Shown one piece after another: positions 18,214 to 24,434 of a stretch of 64,000 nucleotides of DNA. A program made the position numbers and the translations under genes. Position 1 is the stretch's first letter, and every line of letters starts with the position of its first letter. Where the stretch lies: assembly GCF_001886185.1 (NCBI RefSeq), contig NZ_JXLA01000003.1, forward strand, positions 1 through 64,000. Reading direction: 5' to 3'. The stretch comes from Enterococcus raffinosus (GTDB lineage: Bacteria; Bacillota; Bacilli; Lactobacillales; Enterococcaceae). The notes beneath the pieces were generated by a model. That model ran no database searches. It saw only the letters and a list, made by a program, of their open reading frames with translations, and was not told the DNA's origin.

Positions 18214-18219
18214 ATTATA
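18214..18219 (-). promoter_or_regulatory. -10 of the toxin mRNA
   Basis: TATAAT on the minus strand, in TTTTTGTATAATATTTG. Start near 18207, giving a leader of about 85 bases before the toxin ATG. The same promoter sequence recurs at the degenerate copy (18430-18425). The -35 is weak. Confidence 0.55.
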
Positions 18220-18240
18220 CAAAAAGACTAATAATCATGC

Positions 18241-18430
18241 TAGTATGTTTTAATTTAACAGCAAAAAAGAACGTGCTGTATGCACGCCCTGTAGAGTTGT
18301 TAAGATGAGTAAGATCTTTTTTTAAATCGTTTAAAAAATCATTCTCAAGGTATATCATTTTTTTTTTAACTTGCGCAGAGTCATAAAAATGGAGCTACTC
18401 ATCTTAACTTCTCTACGTTAAATATTATAC
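18241..18430. pseudogene. Degenerate second copy of the type I toxin-antitoxin locus
   Basis: The flanks of the neighbouring toxin locus recur here: a rightward CATGCTAGTAT promoter (18241-18246), a hairpin AACGTGC..GCACGCC, a leftward GTATAATATTTAACGTAGA promoter (18430-18425) and a leftward terminator (18289-18259). An inverted repeat of 21 bases with two mismatches (18291-18311 and 18396-18416) corresponds to the leader/3'-end pairing of the intact locus. No toxin frame remains; the only short frame (MSSSIFMTLRKLKKK) lacks a membrane segment. It probably is a duplication that has lost its toxin. Confidence 0.55.
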
Positions 18431-18580
18431 AAAAGAACATATTCGAAATCTATAAATTTTAATAAAAATTATTTGATAACAATAGACAGCACAGCGAACT
18501 TTCAACGGAAATGAAACTTTTCAACTCCATTCATTATTTATTTTTTGTGCCGTCTAGTATTTATCGTCTTGCAAACGATC

Positions 18581-18617
18581 GAAAAAATTGAAACGAAGAG
18601 GAGCTTCCTCCTTTCAA
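18581..18617 (-). terminator. Terminator downstream of the late regulator
   Basis: On the minus strand a hairpin with outer stem TTGAAA / TTTCAA and an inner GGAG/CTCC stem is followed by ATTTTTTCG. It lies about 85 bases after the stop of the late regulator. The 18431-18701 stretch otherwise shows no convincing gene. Confidence 0.5.
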
Positions 18618-18701
18618 AATTTTCTATGCTAATAAAATATCATGCCTATTTCAATACTTCCATACACAAAATGAGTGCACATTTAGTGAATGTTGAAATT
18701 T

Positions 18702-19181
18702 TCAAAAAAGGGAAAGTTGCTGAGTTTTTCTCCTTTTTTCATCGTAGTATTCAAGCTCTTCTTTTTTTGCTTTTCTATCTAAATGGCGAGCCTCGTAATC
18801 ATCAATAAATTGAAGCTTACTTCTGATTTCCGCATGCTTTTTTCTTATGTAAGAATCGCTATATCCGGTTTCTTCCACTATTTCTTCCAAAGTTAATCCC
18901 TCAATGTACTTCATACGAACAATTTCATTTTCGACTCCTTTGAAAGATTGAATAATGACCAACATTTCCTTTTGTTGTTCTTCTAACAATTCAATCTCAT
19001 TTTCAATTTGAGTAATATTCTCCTCGAGCAATGACGATCGAGAGTTTTTTTCTATACGTACTTTCGATAAATCACCAGTTGTCCACCGAATCAATTCAAG
19101 TTTACTTTTATTCAGATTCCACTTTAAGTAGAGTAACTGTTCTTCCAAATCTTGATAATCCTTTAACCATTGAAATCTCAC
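18702..19181 (-). CDS. Late gene transcription regulator, ArpU/DUF1492-type (159 aa)
   Basis: Resembles the ArpU/DUF1492 group of phage late regulators. A coiled coil (residues ~45-85) is followed by a sigma-70 region-4-like helix-turn-helix (MKYIEGLTLEEIVEETGYSD, then SYIRKKHAEIRSKL). A charged tail follows. I start it at GTG 19181, because AAGGAG sits eight bases upstream; the GTG at 19190 overlaps that site. The upstream promoter region overlaps the first small-RNA unit on the other strand, so the two may interfere. Its likely target is the late promoter near 17.34 kb. Confidence 0.8.
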   Translation of the reverse strand: MRFQWLKDYQDLEEQLLYLKWNLNKSKLELIRWTTGDLSKVRIEKNSRSSLLEENITQIENEIELLEEQQKEMLVIIQSFKGVENEIVRMKYIEGLTLEEIVEETGYSDSYIRKKHAEIRSKLQFIDDYEARHLDRKAKKEELEYYDEKRRKTQQLSLF

Positions 19182-19210
19182 AATCGCCACTCCTTATGGT
19201 ATAATTATCT

Positions 19211-19262
19211 TGTCAGTTTTTATTCATAAAGAGGCGTTGGGAACTTTCCCAGCGTTTTTTTG
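19211..19262 (+). ncRNA. Small RNA unit U1
   Basis: Extended -10 promoter TGGTATAAT ending near 19205. The terminator is CGTTGGGAA / TTCCCAGCG followed by seven T residues. The RNA would be about 50 bases and lacks the closing stem of the other units. The promoter overlaps the ribosome site of the late regulator on the opposite strand. Confidence 0.5.
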
Positions 19263-19304
19263 TACGATCTTGAAACGGAAAAATGAATTTGATAAACTTT
19301 TAGT

Positions 19305-19388
19305 GTGAGCTGGTTTCTAATTTTTCCATATTACCCGAATTTTTCTAGTTCACAAGCCGCTGTTTTTTTACTCAGCGGTCTTTTTTTC
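19305..19388 (+). ncRNA. Small RNA unit U2
   Basis: Promoter TTGAAA (19270-19275), 17-base spacer, TAAACT (19293-19298). The RNA begins GTGAGCTGG and this 9-base segment pairs with CTAGTTCAC (19345-19353), two wobbles. The terminator is GCCGCTG / CAGCGGT followed by CTTTTTTTC. About 84 bases. The loop is pyrimidine-rich. Confidence 0.65.
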
Positions 19389-19415
19389 TTACTTATCTCC
19401 GTGTAAAATAAGACT

Positions 19416-19565
19416 AGGGCTAGTAATTTTCTTGAAGTTTGAGACCGACAATTTTGACACTGCACTAGCCCAATGAGTTAGGTTAAATAAAAATATAACC
19501 CACTTATTATAAGCACAACGACCTAACTCAGGGACCGCTGATATAACTGTTCAGTGGTCTTTTTC
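19416..19565 (+). ncRNA. Small RNA unit U3 (long, probably fused)
   Basis: -10 TAAAAT (19404-19409) in GTGTAAAATA. It has two perfect closing stems: GGGCTAGT / ACTAGCCC (19417-19424 with 19464-19471) and TGAGTTAGGT / ACCTAACTCA (19474-19483 with 19521-19530). The terminator is GACCGCTGA / TCAGTGGTC, then TTTTT. At 150 bases it is about twice the usual length. It looks like two units joined after loss of the terminator and promoter between them. Confidence 0.6.
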
Positions 19566-19582
19566 TATGGTATCATCTAAAT

Positions 19583-19669
19583 GAGCTAGTTCTTTCCTTT
19601 CTAATTTTCGTTAACGTCAAAACCTATTTCATCTAGCTCGTAGACCGCTTTTTTAGTGGTCTATTTTTG
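19583..19669 (+). ncRNA. Small RNA unit U4
   Basis: Extended -10 TGGTATCAT (TATCAT at 19571-19576). The 5' end GAGCTAG pairs with CTAGCTC (19633-19639). The terminator AGACCGCT / AGTGGTCT is followed by ATTTTTG. About 87 bases. The loop contains TTCTTTCCTTTC, pyrimidine-rich. Confidence 0.65.
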
Positions 19670-19684
19670 TGATAAAACTATTTT

Positions 19685-19752
19685 GTCTAACGAAAACCAG
19701 GCATTATACCTTTCAAATTCATAAAACCTAGGCTTCTTAATTTATTTTTTTG
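19685..19752 (+). ncRNA. Small RNA unit U5 (degenerate)
   Basis: TGATAAAAC gives an extended -10 (TAAAAC at 19673-19678). The predicted 5' end GTCTAACG matches V3 and U9. The 5' stem is reduced and there is no good terminator stem before the T-rich end at 19742-19751. It is probably a decaying member of the array. Confidence 0.35.
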
Positions 19753-19790
19753 TTATTTCACTTTGATTCACATAGGTGTACAATATATTT

Positions 19791-19868
19791 GAGCTAGAAA
19801 AATCCATAAATAATCCAAGAATACTACACTAGCTTAGGGACTGCCATATGAAAAAGCGGTCCTTTTTA
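19791..19868 (+). ncRNA. Small RNA unit U6
   Basis: -10 TACAAT (19779-19784) in AGGTGTACAATA, a motif shared with U8 and, with one change, U10. The 5' end GAGCTAG pairs with CTAGCTT (19829-19835). The terminator GGACTGC / GCGGTCC is followed by TTTTT. About 78 bases. Confidence 0.65.
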
Positions 19869-19883
19869 TGATACAATTATGAA

Positions 19884-19968
19884 GAGCTGATATTTTCTTT
19901 TGTTGACTACAAACAACTTTCGCAATCGGCTCATTGACCGCTAACTGACTGCCTAGCGGTCTTTTTTT
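19884..19968 (+). ncRNA. Small RNA unit U7
   Basis: Extended -10 TGATACAAT (TACAAT at 19872-19877). The 5' end GAGCTGA pairs with TCGGCTC (19926-19932). Compared with U4 the last two stem pairs have swapped identity on both sides, which is compensatory. The terminator is a perfect GACCGCTA / TAGCGGTC stem followed by seven T residues. About 85 bases. Confidence 0.7.
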
Positions 19969-19995
19969 ATTGCGCTACTAGGTGTACAATAGTGA

Positions 19996-20080
19996 TGAGC
20001 TGGCCCCTCCTTTTTAATCGGGTTAAAAGCATATTTCAATCAGCTCATGGCCGCTGACCAATCCCCAGCGGTCTTTTTTT
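19996..20080 (+). ncRNA. Small RNA unit U8
   Basis: -10 TACAAT (19985-19990) in AGGTGTACAATA. A perfect 8-bp closing stem ATGAGCTG / CAGCTCAT (19995-20002 with 20041-20048). The terminator GGCCGCTG / CAGCGGTC is followed by seven T residues. The loop holds CCCCTCCTTTTT, complementary to an ideal ribosome-binding site. About 85 bases. Confidence 0.7.
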
Positions 20081-20095
20081 GTTACAAATTATTTT

Positions 20096-20157
20096 GTCTA
20101 GCGGAAACTAGACGAGAGTTCTTTTCCAAGGCAGCCAGTGGTCGGCTGTCTTTTTTT
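20096..20157 (+). ncRNA. Small RNA unit U9
   Basis: Extended -10 TGTTACAAA (TACAAA at 20083-20088). The RNA begins with the small hairpin GTCTAG-CGGAAA-CTAGAC (20096-20113). The terminator GGCAGCC / GGCTGTC is followed by seven T residues. About 62 bases. The CGGAAA loop also occurs in V1 and V2. Confidence 0.6.
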
Positions 20158-20185
20158 ATTTTTGTTTTAGGTGTAAAATACCTTT

Positions 20186-20249
20186 GAACTATTCTAATCA
20201 GCTACCCATAGTTCATTGACTGCCGTTTCATACCGCGGCAGTCTTTTTT
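20186..20249 (+). ncRNA. Small RNA unit U10
   Basis: -10 TAAAAT (20174-20179) in AGGTGTAAAATA. An 8-bp closing stem TGAACTAT / ATAGTTCA (20185-20192 with 20208-20215), a compensatory variant of the GAGCTA stem. The terminator GACTGCCG / CGGCAGTC is perfect and followed by six T residues. About 64 bases, last unit of the array. Confidence 0.65.
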
Positions 20250-20272
20250 ACTATGGCTTCAGTTACCGAATC

Positions 20273-20659
20273 TTAGCAAACAGAAGTTTTCTCAAAGTCC
20301 GGCATTGGACCAAACTTCTTTTCAAACGAACCTTTGGCTTTTCTTGATTCTTCACGTACTAAGTCTATTCCGCTATACTCAATCTTTTTCGCTGCTAAAC
20401 CTGCATTCTCCTTCATCAATACGAGCATTTTTTCTTTTGTATCACACATGATCATATCAAGTATCGAAATTGGTAATGATAATATCCTTGATCCCGAGTT
20501 GAGATCACTAAAAACTATCTCGATAGGATCAATCGGCACCATGACGACGGAACAATCTATACCAGCTATTTTTGCTTTGAAGCCAACTGCTCGATTCCAT
20601 CCGTTTTCACATGCAAGCCACACGTAATACTCCTGTGGATCAATCACTACTTCACTCAT
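20273..20659 (-). CDS. Hypothetical phage protein (128 aa)
   Basis: I do not recognise this protein. It is a mixed alpha/beta protein with no membrane segment or metal site. I use ATG 20659 because GGAGGA lies six bases upstream. It begins two bases after the upstream gene ends, so the two form one unit. It is the last early gene before the small-RNA array. Confidence 0.6.
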   Translation of the reverse strand: MSEVVIDPQEYYVWLACENGWNRAVGFKAKIAGIDCSVVMVPIDPIEIVFSDLNSGSRILSLPISILDMIMCDTKEKMLVLMKENAGLAAKKIEYSGIDLVREESRKAKGSFEKKFGPMPDFEKTSVC

Positions 20660-20661
20660 TC

Positions 20662-21162
20662 TCACTCCTCCACTTTCTCGACTGCGCCACCTATTAATGA
20701 CGTCTGTTGTTTTGCTTCTTTATAGCTTTTGAAATGACATGCTAGTTCTTTTTTGGGCGTAATTTCTACTGTCTCAATTTGTCCTGTTTCTAATGGACTC
20801 TTTAGATACATAGTGCTATAACAAACTATCCACTTCGGCTCTTCCTCGACCTCGTCTGGAATATGAAGTTCAGTAAAATGTGTCTTATACTTTGGAAAAT
20901 CGTCATCTAGTGGCGTGCCGCAATATGGTGGTTCTTCGACTGGGAAATCCCACCAGAGAACAGGACCAATGTCTTCGTGCCATTTTTCGGCCAAATGAGC
21001 AATCACTTTCGTCGGTTCGTCTAGTTGATTAACAATTCCGATAATGTCATCGGAGGCATCATTGTATCCTTCCTTATAATCCGATCTGTCCAGTGACGTC
21101 CACGGTTTTGAAAAATCATATTTTTCTTGCTTTATTTTCTCTATAACTTCTCGTATTTCCAT
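20662..21162 (-). CDS. Hypothetical phage protein (166 aa, DUF1642-like position)
   Basis: An acidic early-region phage protein. The segment GPVLWWDFPVEEPPYCGTPL is a pattern that I have seen in other phage proteins of unknown function. The N-terminus resembles DUF1642-type proteins, but this is not firm. It is coupled with the next gene. No catalytic motif is visible. Confidence 0.6.
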   Translation of the reverse strand: MEIREVIEKIKQEKYDFSKPWTSLDRSDYKEGYNDASDDIIGIVNQLDEPTKVIAHLAEKWHEDIGPVLWWDFPVEEPPYCGTPLDDDFPKYKTHFTELHIPDEVEEEPKWIVCYSTMYLKSPLETGQIETVEITPKKELACHFKSYKEAKQQTSLIGGAVEKVEE

Positions 21163-21273
21163 TTCATACCTCTTTTCTTACTTGATAGGCTGAATTAGCG
21201 TATTATTTACGTTTTATTTTCATTATTTTATTCATAAGGTTATACTATTATTTATCATAAGGAGGTGATAAGC

Positions 21274-21792
21274 ATGGTAAGAAAAATTGGATTTAGTTGG
21301 GAATATTTTTTAATTGGATTACTTTTTGTTATAGCTTCTTTAGTATCATTTAATAATCCAGATAGTAGTTTAAAAGCAGTTGTCTACGTTTTTGCCATTG
21401 CTGCAGTTTTAAAGGGAATTTTTGAACTGTTTTTTAGACGTAAACTTCATGAATTCACTAATCAAAAATCAACCCTACTAATGATTCTCGGTATATTTGA
21501 CCTGCTAATTGGTGTATTTTTACTCTTCAATACTAATGCAGGTTTACTAGCCCTACCTTATATTTTTGCTATTTGGTTTATTGTAGATTCAATTATGGGG
21601 CTTGTAGGAGCAGATATTTACAAGGTCAATGGATCAAGTTACTATTGGTTTATTCTGATAGTAAATATTATTGGGATAATTGTAGGAATTATGCTCTTAT
21701 TTAATCCAATTGTTTCAGCATTTACATTAGCATTCTTAGTTGGTTTTTATTTAATGATGATTGGAATTTCTCTTATCGCATATGCGTTTTAA
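21274..21792 (+). CDS. HdeD/DUF308-family membrane protein (172 aa), phage moron
   Basis: Six predicted membrane helices in three pairs, the repeat pattern of HdeD/DUF308 proteins, some of which are linked to acid stress in enterobacteria. It is rightward within a leftward early block, with its own promoter region (TATACT near 21240) and its own strong terminator. That makes it a moron that may be expressed in the lysogen. I use ATG 21274, eight bases after AAGGAGG. A role in stress tolerance is inferred from the family name only. Confidence 0.8.
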   Translation: MVRKIGFSWEYFLIGLLFVIASLVSFNNPDSSLKAVVYVFAIAAVLKGIFELFFRRKLHEFTNQKSTLLMILGIFDLLIGVFLLFNTNAGLLALPYIFAIWFIVDSIMGLVGADIYKVNGSSYYWFILIVNIIGIIVGIMLLFNPIVSAFTLAFLVGFYLMMIGISLIAYAF

Positions 21793-21817
21793 AATAGAGG
21801 CTTCTGCCTCTATTTTT
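21792..21817 (+). terminator. Terminator of the HdeD-like gene
   Basis: Stem AAATAGAGGC / GCCTCTATTT with a TTCT loop, followed by TT. It begins at the stop codon. The symmetrical A and T runs make it possibly bidirectional. Confidence 0.8.
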
Positions 21818-21844
21818 ATATGATAGGCGTGGTTACCGGAACTA

Positions 21845-22012
21845 TTATTCTTCTGGCAACCCGTTTAGATATTCCTCTTTTTCATATCGTTCTAAAACAC
21901 GTTTGTATAATGCAATCAATTGAAGAAATTCAGTTCTATTCATCACTGGTGTAATATCTTTGACTCTTTTAATAGCCTCTCTCACCTCTGGAATTGAGAC
22001 TTGATCTTTCAT
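21845..22012 (-). CDS. Small phage protein (55 aa)
   Basis: A helical, charged protein beginning MKDQVSIPEVREAI and ending GLPEE. AAGGAGG stands seven bases before the ATG. Function unknown. It has two stop codons in tandem. Confidence 0.6.
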   Translation of the reverse strand: MKDQVSIPEVREAIKRVKDITPVMNRTEFLQLIALYKRVLERYEKEEYLNGLPEE

Positions 22013-22173
22013 TCGCCGTCCTCCTTGTATGCTCTCTTACTATTCCATAGAAACGATGACATGTTTAGCTCAATAAAATTACCAATACTCCACTTCCCGC
22101 CGAACAACAGAAAACTAATGGGTAGTAACCCCCATATAATATTTAAAAAGTATTAAATCCCTTCTAAGCGGAA

Positions 22174-22380
22174 CTATCCAATCTTCAAGTCCTCAGACTT
22201 AACAAACATGCCGTTGATCATTTTCCCGTCTCGACCTTGTATCTCACCATATGCGTGCATCACGCACTCATACAGGCTCATATCGTTCTGCAAAGCTAGA
22301 TTGAGTAATGTTATGACCGAATCGCCTATCGCATCTCTGAGGGCGTCTTTATCGTCTCTGACAACAGCTGGTAAGTTCTA
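22174..22380 (-). pseudogene. Remnant of a MazG-like phage pyrophosphohydrolase
   Basis: The frame ends at TAG 22174 and codes about 67 residues, including RDAIGDSVITLLNLALQND and MSLYECVMHAYGEI, followed by GRDGKMINGMFVKSEDL. This looks like the C-terminal half of a MazG-like protein as found in many Firmicutes phages. An in-frame TAG precedes it and there is no start. Upstream (22381-22470) an unrelated frame with CFGKSCKSNW and a Lys-rich end is also start-less. The gene is probably broken. Confidence 0.6.
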
Positions 22381-22491
22381 GCCATCAATCACGTTTTTTT
22401 CTTTTTGAAGGTTTCTTCTTGACCTTACGAGGCGATACCCAATTACTCTTACAACTTTTTCCGAAACATTACATTTTTTTGTCACTTTTTT

Positions 22492-22620
22492 TCAGATAGG
22501 ATATTTTGTTGTATCATTCTTTTTCTTTCGAGCTATTCGATTCATTTTTATGAAATAGTGATACCGTTCATAGTTTCCTTGTTTTAATTCAAAGAATGCT
22601 TGCCTTTTGTAATCATTCAT
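22492..22620 (-). CDS. Small basic phage protein (42 aa)
   Basis: A basic peptide of Tyr, Arg and Lys residues (MNDYKRQAFFELKQGNYERY). I use ATG 22620 after a GGAGGGGG stretch at a somewhat long distance. Unknown function. Confidence 0.4.
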   Translation of the reverse strand: MNDYKRQAFFELKQGNYERYHYFIKMNRIARKKKNDTTKYPI

Positions 22621-22776
22621 AAACTTTATGCCCCCTCCGGTTGCAAAAACCACTCTAATCTTGTAATTTGGTTGCAACGACACATAAATGTTGATATAGA
22701 GCCTTTTTCTATTTTTTACAACTTTGATACGAGAAATGGGCTTTTTTCACAACCGGACTCTTTTCACCCTGTTATT

Positions 22777-23196
22777 TTATTGTGCTATTGCAACATCAAC
22801 TACTTCTTCAATCACTTCGAAAAGAACAATGTTTTTTTCACGCATAATGCTGTAATAAATACTCATGATTGAATCATCGCTCTTTTCATGATGCATTTCT
22901 TTTTGAAGCAAGCTGTAAAATTCTGTCTGAAATCCGATGTTATCTTGTGTCAAATCAATAACTTTTTTTGTTACTAAGCTAATGTTGTTCATATTCGTCA
23001 TAGTCTCTATCTCAATCTCTAATAGCGAGAGTTTAATTTGCTTGTAGATATCAAGGACCATACACTCTTTTTTCTCCTGGGCAGGGAGATCGCTTGATTT
23101 AAGACTCTTGAAACTATCTGTCTCGCGATAAGTTTTAAAGTGACTTGTTACCATCGATAGAGCGATTCTTTTTTTAATATTTTCGATATCAATCAT
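22777..23196 (-). CDS. Hypothetical phage protein (139 aa)
   Basis: Mostly helical, moderately acidic. ATG 23196 follows GGGGGAATAGAA. It contains no recognisable domain. It belongs to the early block after the zinc-ribbon gene. Confidence 0.55.
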   Translation of the reverse strand: MIDIENIKKRIALSMVTSHFKTYRETDSFKSLKSSDLPAQEKKECMVLDIYKQIKLSLLEIEIETMTNMNNISLVTKKVIDLTQDNIGFQTEFYSLLQKEMHHEKSDDSIMSIYYSIMREKNIVLFEVIEEVVDVAIAQ

Positions 23197-23261
23197 TTCT
23201 ATTCCCCCAAATATATGTTTTATTGATTTATAAAGTGGCCATACAGTAATAACCACTATTT

Positions 23262-23528
23262 CTATTCACACTTGTTGCACTTCGGACACGGCATCCACTT
23301 AGCTATGGATGATTGTTCATCAACGACTACTTTCTCACCGTGGCACATTGGACAAAACTCTTTTGCTAATTCATCAGATAACTGAGCGGCATTTCCAACA
23401 ACCATAATCAAATCTTGTTGTAATAATTCCGGATCTTTTACACCCTCATCAATTTGATTTTTGATATCCCCGACTAATGTTTCTAGGTTCGAAACCAAAT
23501 TCTTTTTATTATCAACCATTGAAATCAT
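23262..23528 (-). CDS. Zinc-ribbon phage protein (88 aa)
   Basis: Helical N-terminus followed by a C-terminal zinc ribbon: FCPMCHGEK and then PCPKCNKC, giving two CxxC pairs. The start has GGAGG six bases upstream. It lies just after the DnaC-like gene, so a link to DNA replication or binding is possible. Confidence 0.65.
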   Translation of the reverse strand: MISMVDNKKNLVSNLETLVGDIKNQIDEGVKDPELLQQDLIMVVGNAAQLSDELAKEFCPMCHGEKVVVDEQSSIAKWMPCPKCNKCE

Positions 23529-23543
23529 GTGATACCTCCATTC

Positions 23544-24434
23544 TTAAAACCTTGGTTTACTACGTTTATCTTGAGTTTTTTTAGTAAATTTAATAATGTG
23601 TCCATCAACACCTTTATAAATTCGACTAGTGATTTTGGGATTGTAGATTTCTTCCAATTGTTCGTTATTCAAATTAGTGGTGATTATCGTATGTTGGCGT
23701 GCGTTTAACACGCCGAAAATTACATTTTGGATATATTCTCCCGCTTCTCGGTTCTCGCGCTTAAACGACGATTCAGAGCCCAAATCATCCAACACCAATA
23801 AATCGACTTTCGAAAGCAAGTCAGTCATATTCAATTCGGTGTATTTGCTCTCGCGATTGCCAAAGCTTGCCTTAATCAATCGGAACATGTCATTCATTGA
23901 GATAAACAGGCAACTTACCATTTCTTTCGAATGCTGATTGACTGCCTGTAACATCGCCATAGCTAGATGTGATTTACCGACCCCAGGAACTCCTGTAAAA
24001 AGAGTATTGAAGCTAGGTATCATTTTCAGATCTTTTCTCGCCTTCTCACGTTCTTCGTCCGTTTTGTCTTCATCAGCAATAATTTTCAAGCATCTCTTTT
24101 CTGCTTCAAGATTTGTCATATAGGTTCCAGCAGATTTCCTGGCCATCAGCAAAGCTTGTTTCGATTCTTCACCTTCTGGGTCATAGTTACTGAAAGATGC
24201 ATTCCATAAACTCGGATCACCTACGATCGAGTCTTTTTTCAACACTTCGATTGTTCGACGTTTCTGGTGTTCAGATAGAGCACTGTCTATTTCCTTTTGT
24301 TCTGATTCAGCCAGCTGTTCTTTTCGGCACTCAATGCAAAATGGTTCCATATCTCTCAACTGAACCAATAGGCAGCCATGTATTGAACAGGTTTCATCAG
24401 TCTCTTTTAATTCATCCAACAACGGAAAATCCAT
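23544..24434 (-). CDS. dnaC: DnaC-like helicase loader ATPase (296 aa)
   Basis: AAA+ ATPase of the DnaC/DnaI type that loads the host replicative helicase at the phage origin. A four-Cys cluster (CSIHGC..CIEC) is at residues 16-40. Walker A is GVPGVGKSH (about 150) and Walker B LLVLDDLG (about 215), followed by sensor Asn and an Arg-rich end. It follows the replisome-organiser gene directly, with one base between. Confidence 0.88.
   Translation of the reverse strand: MDFPLLDELKETDETCSIHGCLLVQLRDMEPFCIECRKEQLAESEQKEIDSALSEHQKRRTIEVLKKDSIVGDPSLWNASFSNYDPEGEESKQALLMARKSAGTYMTNLEAEKRCLKIIADEDKTDEEREKARKDLKMIPSFNTLFTGVPGVGKSHLAMAMLQAVNQHSKEMVSCLFISMNDMFRLIKASFGNRESKYTELNMTDLLSKVDLLVLDDLGSESSFKRENREAGEYIQNVIFGVLNARQHTIITTNLNNEQLEEIYNPKITSRIYKGVDGHIIKFTKKTQDKRSKPRF

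Noticed and set aside
17915-18219. Fst/par-type (pAD1) toxin locus
   Set aside because: The toxin sequence is of the holin-like MSVYQAL type, the repeats at the outer ends are inverted rather than direct, and the toxin mRNA seems to overlap the whole antisense RNA.
18291-18416. Insertion-sequence ends (21-bp inverted repeat)
   Set aside because: The inverted repeat corresponds to the leader/3'-end pairing of the neighbouring type I toxin message, and there is no transposase.
19200-20250. CRISPR array
   Set aside because: The repeated elements are not identical, the spacing is uneven, and each unit has its own -10 and T-run terminator. No cas genes are present.
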